From NCBI GenBank assembly GCA_004010835.2, contig CP030868.2:62001-126000 (forward strand): DNA of 64,000 nucleotides. Reading direction: 5' to 3'. Position 1 is the first letter of the stretch. Each line of letters opens with the position of its first letter. The position numbers and the translations under genes were made by a program. Positions 57,261 to 64,000 of this stretch are shown here, in pieces. Source of the stretch: Oenococcus sp. UCMA 16435 (lineage in GTDB: Bacteria; Bacillota; Bacilli; Lactobacillales; Lactobacillaceae). The notes below the pieces were generated by a model that was not told the origin of the DNA, did not search any database, and saw only the letters and a list, made by a program, of their open reading frames with translations.

Positions 57261-57711
57261 AGAAAAGGCTAAATAATTGAAAGATAGATAATTTTTTAAC
57301 AAATATTTTAAATTACTTTAAAAAACGATAATTCTATATTTACAAAATATCTTCAATAAAATAAAAGAGGAAAAATTTTACGTACTTTCCAACAATCGTT
57401 TGATCAAACAAGGCACAAAACTTACCGGAATTATTAAACTTTTCTTGCACTCTTCTACTAAACTTAGAGACAAATCTTCGGGTCTTGCCATGATTTGTCA
57501 GCAATAGCTTATGACTTATTAGAGCAATGATCATCTAAAGTTCTGATATAATTTTGTGCATCGTTAACATTAACAAACACAGCGAAAATTGATAACCGAA
57601 ATTGCAACTTAACGTTTAACTTGTAATCATCTTCTAAACGAAATCAAAATTCTCTCAATTTTTTAACTAATTTAACCTTATTAATCTAAAAGGAAGGAGT
57701 GTAATTTAAAA
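57261..57711. other. Intergenic region between dextransucrase and tyrA
   Basis: About 450 bases with no gene I can support. A TATAAT at 57547-57552 is a possible -10 for tyrA. TTAACGTTTAAC at 57609-57620 repeats a motif of the dextransucrase upstream region, and GTTAACATTAAC lies at about 57563-57574. No T-box was seen. Confidence 0.4.
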
Positions 57712-58806
57712 GTGACAACCATATTTATCAAAGGCCTTGGTCTAATAGGAAGTTCTTTAATCAGGGCGATCCGCGAACAGTATCCGGATTTTAAAATTAT
57801 TGGAAGCGACACAGAAAAAAGAACTTGTTCATATGCGCTTAATCATAAATTAATAAACCAAGCAAACATAGATTTGAATGGAACGGAAATTGCTGATTTC
57901 ATCATTTTAACCACGCCAGTTACTACGATCATTAGAGATCTTCATCGACTAGCCGACATGCCATTAAAGAAAAATGTGATTATTACTGATGTCGGTAGCA
58001 GCAAGCAAGAAGTTTTAAAGGCCGCGAGTGCTTTACAAAAAAGAGGAGTAGTTTTTATTGGTGGACACCCTATGGCTGGTTCGCACAAAACAGGTATAGT
58101 GGCTGGGCGAAGTGATCTTTTTGAAAATGCTTTTTATTTTCTCGTGAAAACAAAAGCTACCAACGCTGAATGTCTAAAACTTCAAAATCTTCTTCAAGGA
58201 AGCAAACCAAAATGGTTGTTGATATCTGCCAAGGAACACGATCAACTGGTTGGACAAATTAGTCATTTGCCACATATTATCGCTTCTGCACTTGTTAATC
58301 AGACACAAAAGTTTTTTGCGGATTCTCCATTGGGAATGCGTATGGCTGCTGGAGGCTTTAAATCAATAACTCGAATTGCCTCATCAGATCCAACCATGTG
58401 GAGTTCAATCCTGGAATCCAACTCAAAAATTATTGTTCAACAAATTCAACAATATATCGTTGAATTGAATAATATTAAACGAGCTATTGAAAATAATGAC
58501 CATGCTCAAATTTTTTCTTTCTTTGAGTCTGCAAAAAATAGTCGCGATAAAATCGGACTCAAAAAAGTTGGCCAACTGCCTGATTTCTTTGATCTTTTCA
58601 TCAATATTTCCGATCAAGTTGGCACAATTGCAGATATTGCACAAATACTTGCCGTTAATAATATAAATCTTGTAAATATTCATATTTTGGAAATTAGAGA
58701 GGATATAGATGGAATCTTGCAACTTACTTTCACATATAAAAAAGATCGTGTTCAGGCTGAAAAAATATTATCTCAAAAACATTACGCCATATTAAGAAGC
58801 AATTGA
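57712..58806 (+). CDS. tyrA: Prephenate dehydrogenase with ACT domain
   Basis: Oxidises prephenate to 4-hydroxyphenylpyruvate for tyrosine. The 364-residue product has the NAD motif FIKGLGLIGSSLIRAI, then ILTTPV, ITDVGSSKQEV, FIGGHPMAGSHKTGI (active-site His) and LVGQISHLPHIIASAL. A C-terminal ACT domain (LFINISDQVGTIADIAQILAVNNINLVNIHI) suggests feedback control by tyrosine. Start is GTG 57712 after GGAAGGAG. It stands alone, apart from the aro genes of the trp operon, and shares only their chorismate product. Confidence 0.93.
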   Translation: MTTIFIKGLGLIGSSLIRAIREQYPDFKIIGSDTEKRTCSYALNHKLINQANIDLNGTEIADFIILTTPVTTIIRDLHRLADMPLKKNVIITDVGSSKQEVLKAASALQKRGVVFIGGHPMAGSHKTGIVAGRSDLFENAFYFLVKTKATNAECLKLQNLLQGSKPKWLLISAKEHDQLVGQISHLPHIIASALVNQTQKFFADSPLGMRMAAGGFKSITRIASSDPTMWSSILESNSKIIVQQIQQYIVELNNIKRAIENNDHAQIFSFFESAKNSRDKIGLKKVGQLPDFFDLFINISDQVGTIADIAQILAVNNINLVNIHILEIREDIDGILQLTFTYKKDRVQAEKILSQKHYAILRSN

Positions 58807-58864
58807 ACGCAATGAAATTTTGATCTAATTTCATATAATAAATGCCTCTTAAGCAGCCATACAA

Positions 58865-58909
58865 AGAAACATCTCAAAGTTTTTCCTTTGGAAACCTTGA
58901 GATGTTTCT
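58865..58909. terminator. Long hairpin between convergent tyrA and ridA
   Basis: 13-bp perfect stem AGAAACATCTCAA/TTGAGATGTTTCT (58865-58877 with 58897-58909), with further pairing GTTTTTCC/GGAAACC inside. No T run follows, so it may act as a weak terminator or as an RNA-stabilising end for both convergent genes. Confidence 0.55.
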
Positions 58910-59004
58910 GATAATTAATGTTTCTGTTCACAGAATAGTTTGCAATCTGCTTTTTTATATTTCAGCTTTCGTTAAGGCAATAATACGTTTTTTATAGTTC
59001 AGCC

Positions 59005-59391
59005 TCAGTGTTGGACCGCGAGAGCTTCAATTTCTACTGTAGCCGAAGCAGGAAGAGCTTGTACTCCAACGGCTGAACGTGCAGGTAATAGTGATGCACC
59101 TTCAAAAAAAGCTGCATATATTTCGTTGATTTTCCCAAAGTCATTAATGTTTACCATGAAGACAGTAACCTTTACAATATCAGCCACATCTAAGCCGGCG
59201 GCAGTGACAATCGCTTTCACATTTTCCAATGCTTGTTTTGCCTGTGGTTCAACATCTGAACTGACTAAAGTTCCTTTTTTGGGATCTATTCCTATTTGGC
59301 CTGAGCAATAGAGTGTCTTTCCACTTTTCACTCCTTGTGAATATGGGCCTAGTGCTTGTGGTGCTCTATCAGTTGCAATCGTTTTGTTCAT
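59005..59391 (-). CDS. ridA: RidA family reactive-imine deaminase
   Basis: Hydrolyses reactive enamines/imines such as those released by threonine dehydratase. The 128-residue product has the family features APQALGPYSQGVKSGKTLYCSGQIGIDP, NVKAIVTAAGLDVADIVKVTVF and the substrate-binding Arg in LPARSAVGVQALP with EIEALA. It lies downstream of ilvA and an ABC ATPase on the same strand, which fits its known link to IlvA products. Confidence 0.93.
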   Translation of the reverse strand: MNKTIATDRAPQALGPYSQGVKSGKTLYCSGQIGIDPKKGTLVSSDVEPQAKQALENVKAIVTAAGLDVADIVKVTVFMVNINDFGKINEIYAAFFEGASLLPARSAVGVQALPASATVEIEALAVQH

Positions 59392-59418
59392 TTAAATTTT
59401 TATCTCCATCTCTATTTT

Positions 59419-60207
59419 TTATATTTTATTCCGGGGGTATATCAGGATTCGCTTTTTATTGTTTATGATCATTTTGATAGGTTTTTCATAAAAACTGGTT
59501 AGAATCTTCTCACTTAAAATTTTTTCTCTTCTACCACTGGCATAGATGCTTCCACCCTTTAAAAGCAATACGTTGCCAAAACATGGAAGCAGCTCTTCGG
59601 TATAGTGAGAAACAAACAGTAAAGACGGTCTGCTAGGAGAATGGGCGATTTTTGAGATCTTTTCAAGCAGTACTTCTCTTGCAAAAAGGTCCAAGCCATT
59701 ACAAGGCTCATCTAAAATCAATAGTTCCGGTTTGGCCATCAGTGCACGCGCTATTAAAACGAGTTGGCGCTCTCCTTGAGATAATATACAATATGGTTTA
59801 CCAATTAATTTAGTTCCACCTAATCTTGTAATTTCAGCCTTGGCTTCCTGCACCTCATCTTCAGAATAACTTTCATACAATCCAATGCTCGCGAACTTAC
59901 CTGAAAGAACGATTTCTTCTACCAAATCACTTGAGTGGAACTGATCCTGCAGAGCGATACTTACCCAGCCAATTCTCCGCTTCAAAACAGGAATGTTTGT
60001 ATGCCCAAAAATTTTTCCAAGTACTTCTAGTTTTCCTTTTGTGGGCCAAATGTCACCATAAATCATCTTTAGCAATGTTGTTTTTCCAGCACCATTTAAG
60101 CCTAGAATCGCCCAATTTTCTTTTTCTTTAACGGTCCAACTGATATCGTTCAAGATTTGTCTGTCTTCTTTTATCAAAAAGACATTTTGGAAAGACAAGA
60201 TATTCAT
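59419..60207 (-). CDS. Orphan ABC transporter ATPase (YlmA-like)
   Basis: A 262-residue ATPase. Walker A GLNGAGKTTLLKMI, a Q-loop in SIALQDQFHSS, signature LSQGERQLVLIARALM (variant of LSGGQ) and Walker B LLILDEPCNGLD are clear. No permease gene is next to it. Similar stand-alone ATPases exist in many Firmicutes, and their substrates are not settled. It lies between ilvA and ridA, 27 bases before the latter, and may simply share the transcript. Confidence 0.85.
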   Translation of the reverse strand: MNILSFQNVFLIKEDRQILNDISWTVKEKENWAILGLNGAGKTTLLKMIYGDIWPTKGKLEVLGKIFGHTNIPVLKRRIGWVSIALQDQFHSSDLVEEIVLSGKFASIGLYESYSEDEVQEAKAEITRLGGTKLIGKPYCILSQGERQLVLIARALMAKPELLILDEPCNGLDLFAREVLLEKISKIAHSPSRPSLLFVSHYTEELLPCFGNVLLLKGGSIYASGRREKILSEKILTSFYEKPIKMIINNKKRILIYPRNKI

Positions 60208-60265
60208 TATATTGAACTCCTTTCATTTAAAATGACATAACAGCATAATTTTCTAGCTTGAACGA

Positions 60266-61540
60266 TTAAATCATCATTTCATACAAGGTCTGATTATCTT
60301 TTAGATCAATATAATATGGATCAAATTTCCGTAATCTTTCCTGCAAGGGTCCAATATTTTTCCGTTTTCCAAGGTTAATTCCAATCAGAACAGGACCTTT
60401 ACCTAGATTGGCCTTTTTTGTGTATTCAAACTTGCTGATATCATCGTCCTTATTTAAAATTTTATTGACGAATTCGCGGAGTGCACCAGGACGTTGCGGA
60501 AAATTCACAATGAAGTAACGTTGATAGCCTTCATAAATAAGTGATCGTTCCTTGATTTCCTGCATCCTTCCGATATCGTTATTGCCACCACTAATTACGC
60601 AAACAATTGTTTTACCAGCTATATCTATATGCTGATCATCCAGGGCTGCGACGCTGAGTGCACCAGCAGGTTCAGCAACAATTGCTTCTTTACTGTAAAG
60701 TTCCAACAGAGTTGTGCAAACATGCCCTTCAGCAACACTAATCATTTGGTCTACATATTTTTTCGTGTTTCTATAAGTCAGCTTACCGACTGTTTTGACG
60801 GCTGCACCATCGACAAACTTATCTATATTATCAAGTGTGACCGGATGCCCAAGATTGAGGGCAGCAGTCATTGAGGCAGCACCTGCAGGTTCAACTCCTA
60901 CAATTTTCGTTTTAGGACTAACATCTTTCGAATATGCAGCGAGGCCACTAATCAGGCCTCCGCCTCCAACTGCTGAAAACAAATAATCCACCGTAATGTT
61001 ATGTGATAAGGCATCGGCAAATATCTCGCAAGCGATCGTTCCCTGACCAGCGATTGTGTATTTATTATCGAAAGGTGCAATAAAGGTCAACTTATTTCTT
61101 TGACAAAAATCCTTAGCAGATTGAGCCGCACTATCAAAAGTATCACCTGTGAGCTTGATCGTTACTTCGTTTCCACCAAAAAAATTAACCTGATCCACTT
61201 TTTGATGTGGCGTTGTTGTCGGCATGAAAATCACGGCCGGAATCTTCATTTTATGGCAGGTCCATGCTACACCCTGGGCATGATTACCGGCACTTGCACA
61301 AACTATTCCCTTCTGGCGAACTGTTTTTGCCGTCTTGGAGATTGCATAATATGCACCGCGAATCTTAAAGGAACGTACTACTTGCAGATCCTCTCTTTTT
61401 AAATAAACATTGCAATGATGTTTTTGAGATAAGTATGCGTCATATTGGAGAGGCGTCCGTTTAATAATCGGGCGTAACACCTTATATGCTTCTTCGATAT
61501 CTTCTTTTTTCAGCAATTCTTTTTCTGCCATCGCATCCAT
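60266..61540 (-). CDS. ilvA: Threonine dehydratase (threonine ammonia-lyase)
   Basis: Deaminates threonine to 2-oxobutanoate, the first step to isoleucine. The 424-residue product has the PLP lysine in LQVVRSFKIRGAYYAIS, CASAGNHAQGVAW, the phosphate loop SAVGGGGLISGL and the SGGNNDIGRM motif. One C-terminal ACT-like regulatory domain follows (RYFIVNFPQRPGALREFVNKIL). ATG 61540 is preferred over the longer frame because AAGGGGG lies about 11 bases before it; ATG 61531 is possible. It follows ilvC by about 114 bases. Confidence 0.92.
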   Translation of the reverse strand: MDAMAEKELLKKEDIEEAYKVLRPIIKRTPLQYDAYLSQKHHCNVYLKREDLQVVRSFKIRGAYYAISKTAKTVRQKGIVCASAGNHAQGVAWTCHKMKIPAVIFMPTTTPHQKVDQVNFFGGNEVTIKLTGDTFDSAAQSAKDFCQRNKLTFIAPFDNKYTIAGQGTIACEIFADALSHNITVDYLFSAVGGGGLISGLAAYSKDVSPKTKIVGVEPAGAASMTAALNLGHPVTLDNIDKFVDGAAVKTVGKLTYRNTKKYVDQMISVAEGHVCTTLLELYSKEAIVAEPAGALSVAALDDQHIDIAGKTIVCVISGGNNDIGRMQEIKERSLIYEGYQRYFIVNFPQRPGALREFVNKILNKDDDISKFEYTKKANLGKGPVLIGINLGKRKNIGPLQERLRKFDPYYIDLKDNQTLYEMMI

Positions 61541-61654
61541 TATCGAGCCGTCCCCCTTAAAATATTTTATTATGTAAAGCGAAAAGCGCACCACCACTTA
61601 AGTTACTGGTTAGAGCTCTAATTTTCGCCTTTTTCTGTCATTTGCCTCTCAAAA

Positions 61655-62885
<1,231 letters not shown>

Positions 62886-62994
62886 TTAGGCTTCTACTTG
62901 GCTATTTGAGATGGGAATAATTACAGCATTCTCAATACTGATAGTTCTATGTGCCAACTCTATTTTTCATTTTGCAAATAATTATTTCGTGCAT
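62886..62994 (-). pseudogene. ilvN: Decayed acetolactate synthase small subunit
   Basis: The ATG at 62994 immediately follows the ilvB stop (TAAATG), as ilvN starts do. The frame reads MHEIIICKMKNRVGT and then hits a stop. One base shift on, it continues HRTISIENAVIIPISNSQVEA before TAA. The first part fits the start of IlvN (hydrophobic strand, then NRxGVLxRI); the rest of the ACT domain is missing. This looks like an ilvN gene ruined by deletion and frameshift. Confidence 0.55.
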
Positions 62995-64000
62995 TTAATC
63001 AACTCCCAGCATATTTCTGTTCGACTGACCGGGAGCAACCATTGGATAAACCTGCTCAAGAGCAGGGATATCCGCTTCTACCAAAACACTTTCTTTTTTT
63101 GTGAAAACATCTGCCAATGTTTCACGCCAGTTTTGAGGAGCAAGTTTTAATCCTTTGATATCGTATGCATGCGCGAGCTTAATGAAATCCGGTTGTTCAT
63201 TGAAAACAGTTTGAGAATGTCTTTTTTTGTAGAACAGGTCTTGCCATTGGCGAACCATTCCAAGAGCTTTGTTGTTAAGCATGACTATCTTGATATCCAA
63301 CTTATATTCTCTGATCACATCGAGCTCCTCGATCGTCATTTGAATTCCGCCATCGCCAACAAACAGAACAACTTCTTTTTCAGGAACGGCTAGCTTAGCA
63401 CCAATCGCTGCCGGAAGACCGAATCCCATTGTTCCTAGCCCTCCACTGGTAATAATTTGATGTGGACGATTGAAAGGATAATATTGTGCTACCCACATTT
63501 GATGCTGGCCGACATCGGTGACGATTGTCGCATCACCGGCAGTCAGTCTGCCAACCTCTTCAATCACTGCTTGCGGCTTAATTTTCCCTTCCTCTTCAAT
63601 GTAGTGCTGAGGATGTTTTCGTTTCCAGGTATTCAATTGTCGAAGCCATGCATTGTGCTCTTTTAACTGAAAACTACTCGTGTTTTCCAACAGCCAGTTC
63701 AAAGCTTCCTTGCCGTCAGCAGCAACTGAAAAATTGGTGGCAACTACTTTTTTAAATTCAGAATCATCTATATCTATCTGTACTACACATGCTTTTTGCG
63801 CAAATTGAGAAGTATTAGTCGCTAAGCGATCATCAAATCGTGATCCGATATTTAAGAGAAAATCACATTTGCAGAACGCCAAGTTTGCTTGATAACTACC
63901 GTGCATTCCACCCATTCCTAGTGAAAGAGGATCAGAAGACGGCATCGCTCCTAGACTCAACAAAGTTGAAACAACAGGCAGTTTGTACTTATGAGCAAAA
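62995..64000 (-). CDS. ilvB: Acetolactate synthase large subunit (cut by window end)
   Basis: The C-terminal 335 or so residues of a TPP enzyme; the frame runs off the right edge, beginning FAHKYKLPVVSTLLSLGAMPSSDPLSLGMGGMHGS. TPP site: FVGDGGIQMTIEELDVIREY with NNKALGMVRQWQDLFYKKRHSQT. FAD/central-domain text GLGTMGFGLPAAIGAKLA is also typical. It makes acetolactate and acetohydroxybutyrate. Followed by a broken ilvN, so the enzyme may lack its regulatory subunit. An internal TTG at 63963 is not a start, because the family sequence clearly continues upstream. Confidence 0.93.
   Translation of the reverse strand, partial: FAHKYKLPVVSTLLSLGAMPSSDPLSLGMGGMHGSYQANLAFCKCDFLLNIGSRFDDRLATNTSQFAQKACVVQIDIDDSEFKKVVATNFSVAADGKEALNWLLENTSSFQLKEHNAWLRQLNTWKRKHPQHYIEEEGKIKPQAVIEEVGRLTAGDATIVTDVGQHQMWVAQYYPFNRPHQIITSGGLGTMGFGLPAAIGAKLAVPEKEVVLFVGDGGIQMTIEELDVIREYKLDIKIVMLNNKALGMVRQWQDLFYKKRHSQTVFNEQPDFIKLAHAYDIKGLKLAPQNWRETLADVFTKKESVLVEADIPALEQVYPMVAPGQSNRNMLGVD

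Noticed and set aside
62911-63150. 79-codon plus-strand frame near ilvB
   Set aside because: A shadow of ilvB and of the ilvN relic.

Overview
The window looks like chromosomal DNA of a low-GC lactic acid bacterium of the Leuconostocaceae, most probably an Oenococcus (O. oeni or a close relative). The grounds are the AT-rich sequence, AAGGAG-type ribosome binding sites, T-box leaders, cre-like sites, a KxYKxGKxW-signal GH70 dextransucrase and the mix of peptidases (PepN, PepV, prolyl-aminopeptidase type). The species call is inference from content, not from a database match.

Layout. 1-6.3 kb: the 3' end of recJ overlapping apt, then a tightly overlapped cluster (dipeptide epimerase, two serine-hydrolase-fold proteins of which one has lost its catalytic motifs, a VanY-type carboxypeptidase, a prolyl-aminopeptidase-like hydrolase and PepV). 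It reads as a cytosolic system for breaking down cell-wall peptides. 6.3-13.9 kb: a single-chain double ABC exporter of CydDC type, a convergent SPFH protein with an unusual RHH plus NfeD-like partner, and pepN. 14.3-25.6 kb: a tryptophan T-box, then trpDCFBA, an MFS transporter, aroC, aroA, aroK and trpEG in one direction, visibly richer in GC than its surroundings. 25.8-30 kb: a DmpA-type aminopeptidase, a TetR regulator and a divergent oleate hydratase sharing a 30-bp palindrome. 30.3-36.7 kb: pxpB-pxpC-accB-accC-DUF1445-pxpA-NRAMP-like transporter, which together supply all parts of a split urea-carboxylase-like biotin enzyme plus the 5-oxoprolinase hydrolase. 36.8-39.5 kb: a second T-box (lysine codons in the specifier region) and a polar amino-acid ABC importer. 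39.7-46.8 kb: an OYE flavoenzyme, a LysR regulator, a full-length LacZ, a divergent SDR with two cre-like sites between them, and a lone ribB.

46.9-51.3 kb: the most unusual part. A small secreted Trp-rich, Cys-free protein is followed by three different polytopic membrane proteins, an ABC ATPase and a membrane-anchored extracytoplasmic protein, in an overlapping operon. The block is bracketed by two related hairpin sequences in inverted orientation. I do not recognise the system; a bacteriocin-like or signalling polypeptide with dedicated export or self-protection is the best guess. 51.4-57.2 kb: a 1935-residue dextransucrase with six C-terminal repeats. 57.7-64 kb: tyrA, then on the minus strand ilvB (cut by the window end), a decayed ilvN, ilvC, ilvA, an orphan ABC ATPase and ridA.

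Overall the window is rich in amino-acid metabolism: Trp and chorismate synthesis under a Trp T-box, Tyr synthesis, the branched-chain route with a broken regulatory subunit, 5-oxoproline use, peptide hydrolysis and amino-acid import. No tRNA, rRNA, CRISPR array or intact insertion sequence was seen.
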